A stretch of 64,000 nucleotides of DNA from Bradyrhizobium sp. LTSP849 (GTDB taxonomy: Bacteria; Pseudomonadota; Alphaproteobacteria; Rhizobiales; Xanthobacteraceae): positions 1-64,000 of the forward strand of contig NZ_JYMR01000004.1 of assembly GCF_000938255.1 (NCBI RefSeq), given 5' to 3'. A model generated the notes under the pieces. It saw only the letters and a program-made list of their open reading frames with translations. It did not search any database and was not told where the DNA came from. Positions 25,748-33,595 of the stretch are shown here, one piece after another; the first letter of the stretch is position 1; every line of letters begins with the position of its first letter. A program made the translations under genes and the position numbers.

Positions 25748-27073
25748 TCAACCGACCTCGTCGGACAATGAGCGAGACCGCGTTTCAGGTGCAACAATCG
25801 CCGCGATCAGGCTCACCAAGGCGAGGCTTGCGAGCCAGGCAGGCGCCGGCCAATAATTTCCATCAGCCCATTTGACCAACGCCGTCGCGATCAGAGGCGT
25901 CAGTCCACCGCCGAGTGCGGCTGACAATTGATACCCGAGCGAAGCTCCGGTGTAGCGGACGTTGGTCTTGAAAAGTTCGGGGCCGAACGATCCCATGATT
26001 CCGAACAGGACACCGTTGGATATCCCGCCGATAGCCATGCCGAGGAAGATCAATGACGTGACCTTCGTGTTTACCAGCCAAAACAGAGGAAATGCGAACA
26101 GTATCGTGAAGACCGCAGCCGCCATGAAGACAGGCCGCCGCCCGATCCGATCGGAGAATGCGCAAACCGGCACGATGATCAGCAACTCGGTAATTGCGAA
26201 TGTCAGAACGCCGTTGAGCATCAGCTCCCTGGGCAGGCCAAGATTCGTCGAACCGTAAGCGACCATGAAGGTCACATAGACGTAGAAGCCGCCGCTCGTC
26301 ACAAGAAACAGCCCGCCTGCGAGCAACACCTCGCGCCACTGGGTCCGCAACGTTTCTGCGAGCGGAAATGCCGCGATCGCGTTGGTGCGCTTGGCTTTCG
26401 AAAAAGCCTGGCTTTCAGGCATCGAGAATCGGGCGAACGCGCCAACCACCACCAGCACGATGCTCAAAAGGAAAGGCAGTCGCCAGCCCCACGCGGCAAA
26501 TTGATCGGTGCCCAGGGTTGCCGTGGTTGCGGCAAAGACCAGTGTCGCGATCACTAGTCCCGCAGGAGAGCCCAATTGCGGGAGACTGCCGAGGAGCCCA
26601 CGCCGGGTTTGCGCCTCGCCTTCGGTCATGACCAGCACAGCGCCACCCCATTCGCCGCCCAAGCCGATTCCTTGGACGAGGCGGAGGAGCACGAGGAGGA
26701 TCGGCGCGAATATGCCAATCGCGTTGTAGTTCGGAAGACATCCGACAAGGAGGGTCGCAACCCCCGTCAGCAAGAACGTTGTGATGAGCGTCGACTTGCG
26801 ACCGATGCGATCGCCCATGTGTCCGAAGATAATCGCGCCAATCGGACGCGCGAGAAAGCCGATGGCGAAAGTGGCGAATGACAGCAGCGTGCCGGCCCAT
26901 GGATCGAAGTTCGGGAAGAACTGCGAATTGAAAACGAGGGCCGCAGCCAGGCCGTAGACTTGGAAATCGTACCACTCGATCGTGGTGCCCACCGTGGCTG
27001 CCAGAGCCGTCCGGGGGAGCGAGCTGCCCTGCCCGCGGGTCGCAATGATCGTTATCTCCGAAATTTCCGCCAT
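25748..27073 (-). CDS. MFS transporter, metabolite:H+ symporter (MHS) type
   Basis: 441 residues with 12 membrane helices. MHS family signatures are TTIEWYDFQVYGLAAALVF at the first helix, GHMGDRIGRKSTL in loop 2-3, and RLVQGIGLGGEWGGAVL in TM4-5. Members carry organic acids such as alpha-ketoglutarate, shikimate or proline betaine with protons. Its position opposite a GntR regulator and a HAD hydrolase suggests uptake of a catabolic substrate; which one is not visible. Confidence 0.9.
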   Translation of the reverse strand: MAEISEITIIATRGQGSSLPRTALAATVGTTIEWYDFQVYGLAAALVFNSQFFPNFDPWAGTLLSFATFAIGFLARPIGAIIFGHMGDRIGRKSTLITTFLLTGVATLLVGCLPNYNAIGIFAPILLVLLRLVQGIGLGGEWGGAVLVMTEGEAQTRRGLLGSLPQLGSPAGLVIATLVFAATTATLGTDQFAAWGWRLPFLLSIVLVVVGAFARFSMPESQAFSKAKRTNAIAAFPLAETLRTQWREVLLAGGLFLVTSGGFYVYVTFMVAYGSTNLGLPRELMLNGVLTFAITELLIIVPVCAFSDRIGRRPVFMAAAVFTILFAFPLFWLVNTKVTSLIFLGMAIGGISNGVLFGIMGSFGPELFKTNVRYTGASLGYQLSAALGGGLTPLIATALVKWADGNYWPAPAWLASLALVSLIAAIVAPETRSRSLSDEVG

Positions 27074-27135
27074 ATTTCAACTCCTTACGCGGCCGATCGC
27101 GGCTGTAATGGTCCCTTGATTTCATATCGATCTTC

Positions 27136-27149
27136 GATTATCGATAATC
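27136..27149. promoter_or_regulatory. Perfect palindrome, candidate GntR operator
   Basis: GATTATCGATAATC is a perfect 14-base palindrome in the 108-base divergent spacer between the MHS transporter and the GntR-type regulator. CTTC/TAAG flanks partly extend it. It is a plausible autoregulatory site; FadR/GntR proteins bind such short palindromes. Confidence 0.45.
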
Positions 27150-27181
27150 TAAGATCACGTGATACGACAGGAATGTCAAGA

Positions 27182-27871
27182 ATGACGCTATACGACGCCC
27201 TCGCAGGCATCTCGGCGGTAAGGGTTTCCACGTCAGACCTCATCGCCGAGCAGTTGCGCCGCGCGATCCTGCTGGGAACGATCTCCGGCGGCGCACAGCT
27301 CAAGCAAAATGATGTTGCCGCGCGGTTTGGCGTCAGCGTCGCCCCGGTGCGGGAAGCGCTTCAGCGGCTGATCGCCGATGGGCTGGCGGTGCTGCATCCC
27401 AACCGCGGTGTGACCGTGTCTCCGATCTCGGAGCAAGATTTTCTTGAGATCGCCGAGTTGCGCTGTCTGCTCGAACCGCATGCGCTTCGCCACTCGGCGC
27501 CACGGCTCACCGCTGCCGATCTGCAATATTCCGAAGCCGTTCTGGCCAAGGCCGCCCAGGCGTCAGACCCGCTCGACCGCGCCAATTTACACTGGGAGTT
27601 TCATCGCAGCCTTTACAAACGGGCCGAACGGCCGCGTCTGCTGGCGCAAATTGGCGGCCTGTACCAGGGGATCAATCGCTACCTGCTTCCGGCATGGGCC
27701 AATTCCGGCCTCAGCTCCGACTGGGTCGACAGCCATCTCCTCATCGTCTCGAAGATTCGCAACGGCGACATCGAAGATGCCTGCCGCTTGATCGTCGATC
27801 AGACGGACGCCTCCACCAAGCGCGTGCAGGCGCAGCTCCATCGGGAAGAGCTTTCCAAGGAAGAAAAGTAA
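27182..27871 (+). CDS. GntR-family (FadR/FCD) transcriptional regulator
   Basis: 229 residues. The winged-helix domain (residues 15-75) shows SDLIAEQLRRAILLGTISGG and VAARFGVSVAPVREALQRLIADGL. The C-terminal FCD ligand domain contains EIAELRCLLEPHAL, HWEFHRSLY and DSHLLIV. The start at 27182 has AGGA nine bases upstream; an ATG at 27173 is also in frame. It is divergent from the transporter and overlaps nothing, and the HAD gene follows immediately, so it probably controls both. Confidence 0.9.
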   Translation: MTLYDALAGISAVRVSTSDLIAEQLRRAILLGTISGGAQLKQNDVAARFGVSVAPVREALQRLIADGLAVLHPNRGVTVSPISEQDFLEIAELRCLLEPHALRHSAPRLTAADLQYSEAVLAKAAQASDPLDRANLHWEFHRSLYKRAERPRLLAQIGGLYQGINRYLLPAWANSGLSSDWVDSHLLIVSKIRNGDIEDACRLIVDQTDASTKRVQAQLHREELSKEEK

Positions 27872-28588
27872 ATGCTCGCGTTCTCCAAATTCAAACTGCT
27901 GACGTTCGACTGCTACGGAACGCTGATCGACTGGGATACATCCATATCGAAGCTGGTGCAGCCCTGGCTCCTGCAGATGGAGTCCCAGGTTCCTCCGGAT
28001 CTCGTCGTCAGCACGTTCGCTCTCATGCAGGCCAAGCACCAGCAGACGCGTCCGGCTTTGCTTTATCCCGAAGTGCTCCGACGCTCATGGCGCGACATCG
28101 AGGAACAGTTTGGCTGGGATGAAAACCCCGCCCGTGCGGACGAGTTCGCTCGGTCCGTGCCGTTCTGGCGTCCATTCGCGGACACCGTCGAGAGCCTGCG
28201 ATATCTCAGCCAGCACTTCGCGCTCGGCATCCTCTCGAATGTCGACAATTCTTCGCTCGCGGGGACGCTCAGGATGCTGGAAGTGCCGTTCCTGTTCACG
28301 GTCACGGCGGAAGATGTGGGCTCTTACAAGCCCGGCCAACCGCATTTCGATGCAGCCATCCAGCAAGCTGCGCGGCACGGGATCGAGAAGAGAGAAATAC
28401 TCCACGTCGCCCAAAGCAAGCACCACGATATCGCGCCCGGAAACCAGATCGACCTGACGACCGTTTGGGTGAACCGCCGCCATGGGAAGAAGGGCACTGG
28501 AGCGACCCTGGCTGCCGCGGCCGATCCGTCTCTGACGGTCAACTCGCTCGCCGAGCTGGTCGATCTTCACAAATCGGCTGTACGCTAG
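27872..28588 (+). CDS. HAD-superfamily hydrolase, haloacid dehalogenase type II-like
   Basis: 238 residues with the HAD motifs: LLTFDCYGTLIDWD (nucleophile Asp near 12), LGILSNVDN (motif II), VGSYKPGQPHF (Lys, motif III) and HVAQSKHHDIAPGN (acidic motif IV). The FDCYGTLIDW form is seen in type II haloacid dehalogenase relatives, but phosphatase activity is equally possible. The start codon follows the GntR stop directly, and together with the MHS transporter it forms a small catabolic cassette. Confidence 0.85.
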   Translation: MLAFSKFKLLTFDCYGTLIDWDTSISKLVQPWLLQMESQVPPDLVVSTFALMQAKHQQTRPALLYPEVLRRSWRDIEEQFGWDENPARADEFARSVPFWRPFADTVESLRYLSQHFALGILSNVDNSSLAGTLRMLEVPFLFTVTAEDVGSYKPGQPHFDAAIQQAARHGIEKREILHVAQSKHHDIAPGNQIDLTTVWVNRRHGKKGTGATLAAAADPSLTVNSLAELVDLHKSAVR

Positions 28589-28631
28589 ACACGCGAATGC
28601 ACACCGGAGCATTCAGCGTGCCAACGCGCCC

Positions 28632-30458
28632 TCACGCCCCCTCGAACTGCAACCTCGCCAGCCGGGCATAAAGCCCGTTCACCGCCACGAGCTCCGCATG
28701 CGTGCCCTGCTCGACGATCTTGCCCTGGTCCATCACCAGGATGCGGTCGCAGGAGAGCACGGTTGCGAGGCGGTGCGCGATCACCAGCGTGGTGCGGTGG
28801 CGCATCAGCTCTTCGAGTGCGGTCTGCACCAGCGTTTCGCTCTCGGCGTCGAGCGCGGAGGTCGCTTCATCGAGCAGCAGCAGCGGCGCATCACGCAGGA
28901 TAGCCCGCGCGATCGCGATGCGCTGGCGCTGGCCGCCTGAGAGCGTCACGCCGCGCTCGCCGAGCGGGGTCTCGAAACCTTCGGGCATGCGGCGGATGAA
29001 TTCGGCGGCGTGCGCGAGCTCGGCCGCACGCTCGACCTCGGCATCGGTCGCACCGGGCCGGCCGAAGCGGATGTTCTCGCGGGCGCTTGCCGCGAACACG
29101 TTGGATTCCTGCGGCACCAGCGCGATGCGGGCGCGGAAGTCACGCGGGTCGGCCGATCTGACCGGCACGCCGTCGAGCGAGATCGCGCCGCCCCGCGGAT
29201 CGTAGAAGCGCAGCAGCAGATGAAAGATCGTGCTCTTGCCGGCGCCGGAGGGGCCGACGATCGCGACCTTCTCGCCGGGGCGCACCGTGAATGACACGGC
29301 GTCCAGCACATTGACGTCGGGGCGCGCCGGATAAGAGAAGCTGACGCGATCAAACCCAACCTCGCCACGTGCCGGCACCGGCAGCGCGCGCGGCGACGCG
29401 GGCGCTGCGATCTCGGGCTGCACATGCAAGATTTCGAACAGGCGTTCGGCAGCGCCGGAAGCCGCCGAGACCTCGCCCCAGACTTCGCTGAGCTGGCCGA
29501 GGCCGGCGGCAGCGAACGCGGCATAGAGCACGAACTGGCCGAGCCGGCCCGGCGTGATCGTGCCGGTGAGCACGTCATGCGAGCCGATCCAGAGGATCGC
29601 GACCACGCTTGCGAACACGATGAAGATGATGATGGCGGTGAGCACCGCGCGCGCCTGGGTCGAGGTGCGCGCCGCCTCATAGGCCTGCTCGACCTCGCCG
29701 CCAAAACGCTTCGCAGCCAGCCCTTCGCTGGTGTAGGCCTGCACCGTGCGGATCGCGCCGACCAGCTCGCCCGCATAGGCGGAAGCATCCGCAAGCGTAT
29801 CCTGCGCATTGCGCGACAGACGCCGCACCCAGCGCCCAAAGGCGACCAGCGGCAGCACGATCAGCGGGATCGCGAGCAGCACGAAGCCGGAGAGACGCGG
29901 GCTGGTGATCACCATCATGGCTGCCGCGCCAAAAAACATCATCAGATTGCGCAGCGCGATCGAGACGGAAGCGCCGACGGCGGATTTGATCTGGGTGGTG
30001 TCGGCGGTAAGCCGCGACACCAGCTCGCCGCTGCGCGCGGAATCGAAGAAGGAAGGCGACAGCGAGAGCAGATGCGCGAAGACGTCACTGCGCAGATCGG
30101 CGACGATGCGCTCGCCGATCGTCATCACGAGGTAGTAGCGCGACGCGCTCGCGAGCGCGAGCACGGCGACGACCGCGATCATGACCGAGAAGTAGCTGTT
30201 GATCAGGGCGATGCCTTCCGGCGTCAGGCCGAAATCGATCATCCGGCGCACCGCGACTGGCACCAGCAGCGTGGTCAGTGCGGCGACCGTCAGCGAGACG
30301 AAGGCGAGCGCCGCGCGGCCGCGGTAGCGGGCCACATAGGGCGCGAGCGCCATCAGCGGCCGCAGCTTGGCGCGGCTCTTCGCCGGCGCCTCCATCAGTT
30401 CGGCTTCGATCGACGGGGCCTCTGCGGGCCCGGTTTCAAGCCGTTCTACTGCGCTCAT
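28632..30458 (-). CDS. ABC transporter, fused permease-ATPase (MsbA-like exporter)
   Basis: 608 residues. The six-helix transmembrane domain spans about 35-330 ([20 protein letters not shown] at the start). The ATPase domain has Walker [15 protein letters not shown] about 395, the Q-loop VPQESNVF, signature [14 protein letters not shown], Walker [13 protein letters not shown] and the H-loop IAHRL. It works as a homodimer exporting lipids or drugs. The ATG at 30458 is chosen because the longer frame to 30623 overlaps the rpmE promoter region. Confidence 0.92.
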   Translation of the reverse strand: MSAVERLETGPAEAPSIEAELMEAPAKSRAKLRPLMALAPYVARYRGRAALAFVSLTVAALTTLLVPVAVRRMIDFGLTPEGIALINSYFSVMIAVVAVLALASASRYYLVMTIGERIVADLRSDVFAHLLSLSPSFFDSARSGELVSRLTADTTQIKSAVGASVSIALRNLMMFFGAAAMMVITSPRLSGFVLLAIPLIVLPLVAFGRWVRRLSRNAQDTLADASAYAGELVGAIRTVQAYTSEGLAAKRFGGEVEQAYEAARTSTQARAVLTAIIIFIVFASVVAILWIGSHDVLTGTITPGRLGQFVLYAAFAAAGLGQLSEVWGEVSAASGAAERLFEILHVQPEIAAPASPRALPVPARGEVGFDRVSFSYPARPDVNVLDAVSFTVRPGEKVAIVGPSGAGKSTIFHLLLRFYDPRGGAISLDGVPVRSADPRDFRARIALVPQESNVFAASARENIRFGRPGATDAEVERAAELAHAAEFIRRMPEGFETPLGERGVTLSGGQRQRIAIARAILRDAPLLLLDEATSALDAESETLVQTALEELMRHRTTLVIAHRLATVLSCDRILVMDQGKIVEQGTHAELVAVNGLYARLARLQFEGA

Positions 30459-30567
30459 GAGATCCGACCAAAAGAGAGAAGTCTGCTCCAGATAGGCCGG
30501 AGCATCGGTCGTGGCAAATCCGGGATGTCCCTTAAGTGGCCGCCCGGTTCTCCTTGTCCCACAATGG

Positions 30568-30596
30568 CTTGTTTTAGGGTCCCCCGTGGGGTATAG
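30568..30596 (+). promoter_or_regulatory. Candidate sigma-70 promoter for rpmE
   Basis: CTTGTT, 17-base spacer, GTATAG, placed about 63 bases before the rpmE start. It agrees with the CTTG-N17 alphaproteobacterial form. Confidence 0.5.
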
Positions 30597-30658
30597 AGCC
30601 GCCAAATCCGTCATCGACATCACTCAAGCGAGCGGCGCCGGTCGCCCTAGGAATTGCC

Positions 30659-30886
30659 ATGAAAGCCGAGATTCATCCGAATTATCATACGATTAAGGTC
30701 GTGATGACCGACGGAACCGAGTACCTGACCCGCTCCACCTGGGGCAAGGAAGGCGACACGCTGAACCTCGACATCGACCCGAAGTCGCATCCGGCCTGGA
30801 CCGGCGGCAACGCGCAGATGCTGGATCGCGGCGGCCGCGTCTCCCGCTTCCAGAAGAAGTTTTCGGGCTTCCTCAAGAAGGATTGA
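30659..30886 (+). CDS. rpmE: 50S ribosomal protein L31
   Basis: 75 residues, starting [20 protein letters not shown] with the L31 core [24 protein letters not shown] and a basic tail [12 protein letters not shown]. The zinc-ribbon cysteines of zinc-binding (C+) L31 are absent, and there is no Cys at all, so this is a zinc-independent form. It is monocistronic with a strong terminator. Confidence 0.96.
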   Translation: MKAEIHPNYHTIKVVMTDGTEYLTRSTWGKEGDTLNLDIDPKSHPAWTGGNAQMLDRGGRVSRFQKKFSGFLKKD

Positions 30887-30908
30887 TCCGGCCGCAAGGC
30901 CGCGAACG

Positions 30909-30945
30909 AAAACGCCCCCGGGAGACCGGGGGCGTTTTTGTTTTT
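30909..30945 (+). terminator. Rho-independent terminator of rpmE
   Basis: A perfect 11-bp stem (AACGCCCCCGG / CCGGGGGCGTT) with a GAGA tetraloop at 30911-30936, followed by TTTGTTTTT, 23 bases after the rpmE stop. Confidence 0.92.
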
Positions 30946-30974
30946 CGGGCTCTCCCGACCAAGGCCGAGGATTC

Positions 30975-31069
30975 GTAGGGTGGGCAAAGCGAAGCCTGCC
31001 CACCACTTCTTGTCGCAATCCCGAAAGACCGATGGTGGGCACGGCGCTACGCGCCTTTGCCCACCCTAC
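30975..31069. repeat. Dispersed palindromic repeat, 'gtagggtgggcaaag' family, copy 1
   Basis: GTAGGGTGGGCAAAG and CTTTGCCCACCCTAC form terminal inverted arms, with inner GCCCACC/GGTGGGC arms. A near-identical copy occurs at 50718-50808. Confidence 0.8.
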
Positions 31070-31082
31070 GGCACCGGGGATC

Positions 31083-31592
31083 TTACCGCTCGAACGCCGC
31101 CTTCAGCGCGTTGAGGTGCGGCACCAGCGGATTGCCGATCGAGGGATGATCGGCCGGCGGAGTGTGGATGGTGGTGTCGAGGCGGCGCACGCGGGTCTGG
31201 AGGCTCATCGAGCGATGGATCAGGTCCTGCAACTGCGAGGGCAGCTTCTCGATGGTGTCGGCGGCACCGGGATCGGCGGCCGAGAGCTTGACCTTGGTCT
31301 TCTCGCGGTTGGCCTGGCCCAGCGTCATCTCGCCTTCCTTGACCGCACGATGCAGCAGCAGCCATGAGGCGAGCTGCATCAGGCGGGTGGTGAGGCGCAT
31401 GCTTTCGGTGGCATAGGTGAGGCTGACGGAGCGGTCGAGCGCCTTGGCCTCGGTGCGGCCGGCGCCGTCGAGATAGGCGGCGGTCTCTTCGACCAGGTCC
31501 ATGCCCTCGCGGAACAGGACGCCGAACGCCGCAGAATTGGTGAACCGCTCGCTGAGTTGAACGAGAGCGCCTTCGGCTTGCAAACGTTCCAT
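31083..31592 (-). CDS. rcdA: DUF1465 protein, RcdA-like protease adaptor
   Basis: 169 residues of the DUF1465/RcdA family. In Caulobacter, RcdA is an adaptor that works with CpdR and PopA to deliver substrates such as CtrA to ClpXP. Helical-bundle hallmarks are FGVLFREGMDLVEETAAYLDG, LTYATESMRLTTRLMQLASWLL and RAVKEGEMTLGQA. The linkage to rpmE and an ABC exporter supports orthology in alphaproteobacteria. Whether it regulates CtrA here is inference. Confidence 0.85.
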   Translation of the reverse strand: MERLQAEGALVQLSERFTNSAAFGVLFREGMDLVEETAAYLDGAGRTEAKALDRSVSLTYATESMRLTTRLMQLASWLLLHRAVKEGEMTLGQANREKTKVKLSAADPGAADTIEKLPSQLQDLIHRSMSLQTRVRRLDTTIHTPPADHPSIGNPLVPHLNALKAAFER

Positions 31593-31804
31593 GGTTAACG
31601 CCCCTTACGCAACTGTTTACCGGTCCGGCTTTGCGCCAGCTTATGATGAACAAATCATTGCGCGGGCGGGACGCGGAGTCCAGCGGCAAGCGCGGATATG
31701 GTTTCCGCGGGTCTTTCCTCGGAATTCAACCGTAGTGGGCTCTTCGTTTGACGCGTTTTCTTGACGCGAACCGGTATCCACTTCGCTCGAAAACGCTTTG
31801 GACC

Positions 31805-31834
31805 AAAAAAAGAGCCGCCGGAAAACCGGCGGCT
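31805..31834 (-). terminator. Strong rho-independent terminator on the minus strand
   Basis: GCCGCCGG-tttt-CCGGCGGC is a perfect 8-bp stem, followed on the minus strand by TCTTTTTTTGG. No gene ends just upstream of it on that strand, so it may end a non-coding transcript that starts between 31850 and 31990. Confidence 0.7.
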
Positions 31835-32009
31835 TTGAAAGTTGATAACAGGGAGGCGTCAAACAGAGTGGACAGGAGCCACTCGGTGTCCAAACGAGGA
31901 CAGTTCCAGTCATAAACCCGAAAGCTTAATCGGGAGTAAACGAACGATTTTTTTGAGGGTTCGTTAGCCATGTCGGCCGCTGGCTGAGTGCGTGCGGAAC
32001 AAGGCTCTC

Positions 32010-32140
32010 GTCGCCCCGGCGAAGGCCGGGGCCCATAACCACAGGGAGTGGTTTGACGAAGACTCGTCGTTCGGTACTGCTGTCAAAGCCCATAGACAGA
32101 TCACGCGGTATGGGTCCCGGCCTTCGCCGGGACGACACCT
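32010..32140. repeat. Dispersed palindromic repeat, 'cgtcccggcgaaggccggg' family, copy 1
   Basis: GGCGAAGGCCGGG at the left pairs with CCCGGCCTTCGCC at the right, around a core with cccataaccacagggagtgg and agatcacgcggtatggg. It is highly similar to 38441-38568, and the arms also resemble 48039-48201. Confidence 0.85.
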
Positions 32141-32152
32141 GTGGTGAGACGA

Positions 32153-32344
32153 CTACGACTTGAAGACGCTATTCGCCGCATCGCGCGAGGCGCGCTTTTT
32201 GGTGGTGGCTTCCTCCAGTCTCGCGATCTCGGTCTTGAGCAGAGCGACGCGCTCGGTCAGTTCCTCGACCGACAACAGTGAGAGGTCCTGTCCGATCTCG
32301 TGGGTGATTTTCTTGCGCGGGCGGTCGTCGTCTTCCGTCGCCAT
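32153..32344 (-). CDS. DUF1192 family small protein
   Basis: 63 residues with a basic-acidic N-terminus (MATEDDDRPRKKITHEIGQDL) and the DUF1192 helix LSVEELTERVALLKTEIARLEEA. Function is unknown, and the family is conserved in Hyphomicrobiales. It is divergent from the quinone oxidoreductase gene. Confidence 0.88.
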   Translation of the reverse strand: MATEDDDRPRKKITHEIGQDLSLLSVEELTERVALLKTEIARLEEATTKKRASRDAANSVFKS

Positions 32345-32443
32345 CGCCGTTCCTCCTGCATGCGTAGAAGCGGTTGCCAGCGTGGACCGCGCTGGCTAAT
32401 CAAAGGCCTCGTTCCATCCCGCACCTTCGCTCAAGGACACATC

Positions 32444-33442
32444 ATGGACAAGCTGCCCGCGCAAATGACGGTGGTCGCCATCTCCAAGCCCGGCGGACCG
32501 GAGGTGCTGGTGCCGGAACAACGCAGCATTCCGCAGCCCGGGCCCGACGAGATCCTGGTCAAGGTGCAGGCCGCCGGCGTCAATCGGCCCGACGTGGCGC
32601 AGCGCTCCGGCGCCTATCCGCCGCCGCCCGGCGCCAGCGACCTGCCAGGACTTGAGATCGCTGGCGAAGTGGTGGCCATCGGCAGCAACGCCAAACGGCA
32701 CAAGATCGGCGACAAGGTGATGTCGCTCGTCGCCGGCGGCGGCTATGCGCAGTACTGCATCGCGCAGGACGCCCAGGCCATGGGCGTGCCGCCGTCGCTG
32801 TCGATGAAGGAAGCCGGCGCGCTGCCGGAAACCCTGATGACGGTCTGGCACAATGTGTTCGAGCGCGGCGGCCTGAAGGCCGGCGAGACGCTGCTGATCC
32901 ATGGCGGCTCCTCCGGCATCGGCACCATGGCAATCCAGCTTGCGAAGGCGTTCGGCGCGAAGGTGTTCGTCACCGTCGGCTCGCAGGACAAGATCGATGC
33001 CTGCCTCAAGCTCGGGGCCGACCGCGCCATCAACTACAAGACCGAAGACTTCGTCGCCGTGATCAAGGAGGAGACCGACAAGGCCGGCGTCAATTTGATC
33101 CTCGACATGGTCGCCGGCGACTATGTCGACCGCAATTATGACGCCGCCGCGGTCGACGGCCGCATCGTGCAGATCGCAACCCTCAACGGCCCCAAGGTCA
33201 CCGTCAACATCGCCAAGGTGATGATGAAGCGGTTGACCCATACCGGCTCGACGCTGCGTCCCCGTAGTAATGCGGACAAGGCGGCGATGGTGGCCGCGAT
33301 CGAAGCCAAAGTGATGCCGCTTTTGCGCGAAGGCCGCGTCAAACCGCTGATGGACAGCGCTTTCCCGCTGGAAAAGGCATCCGACGCACACCGGCGCATG
33401 GAGACCTCCGCACATATTGGCAAAATTGTGTTGGAGGTCTAG
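32444..33442 (+). CDS. NAD(P)H quinone oxidoreductase, zinc-independent MDR (PIG3-like)
   Basis: 332 residues of the medium-chain dehydrogenase superfamily. It shows GVNRPDVAQRSGAYPPPPGASDLPG without zinc ligands, EAGALPETLMTVWHNVFERGGLKAGE, the Rossmann motif IHGGSSGIGTMAIQLAKAFGA and GADRAINYKTEDF. It reduces quinones or related carbonyls with NADPH. The ATG at 32444 (MDKLPAQMTVVAI) follows AAGGACACATC. Confidence 0.93.
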   Translation: MDKLPAQMTVVAISKPGGPEVLVPEQRSIPQPGPDEILVKVQAAGVNRPDVAQRSGAYPPPPGASDLPGLEIAGEVVAIGSNAKRHKIGDKVMSLVAGGGYAQYCIAQDAQAMGVPPSLSMKEAGALPETLMTVWHNVFERGGLKAGETLLIHGGSSGIGTMAIQLAKAFGAKVFVTVGSQDKIDACLKLGADRAINYKTEDFVAVIKEETDKAGVNLILDMVAGDYVDRNYDAAAVDGRIVQIATLNGPKVTVNIAKVMMKRLTHTGSTLRPRSNADKAAMVAAIEAKVMPLLREGRVKPLMDSAFPLEKASDAHRRMETSAHIGKIVLEV

Positions 33443-33595
33443 GCCGCTGGCCCACAGGACTGGGCGGAAACCCTTTGATTTCCCTCGCTTTCGTGGCATC
33501 TATCGCTGCGCGCCGAACCACTTCGGTCCGGTCTGAAATCGCCTTTGCGTGCCAGTCTTGCACACACAGTTTGCGTCGAACGCGGAGAATTGACC

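Larger units (their letters stand above)
31593..32152. other. 560-base gap between rcdA and DUF1192 genes
   Basis: No convincing protein gene. It holds a strong hairpin at 31813-31832 with a T run on the minus strand, a possible small RNA upstream of that hairpin, and a dispersed palindromic repeat at 32010-32140. A minus-strand frame at 31726-31971 was not accepted as a gene. Confidence 0.6.

Noticed and set aside
30975..31069. Repeats considered as CRISPR or attachment sites
   Set aside because: Copies are single, widely spaced and palindromic, with no regular spacers, cas genes or integrase nearby.
31726..31971. 81-codon minus-strand frame in the rcdA-DUF1192 gap
   Set aside because: It spans the strong terminator hairpin, lacks a ribosome site and has no family resemblance; an RNA explanation is preferred.
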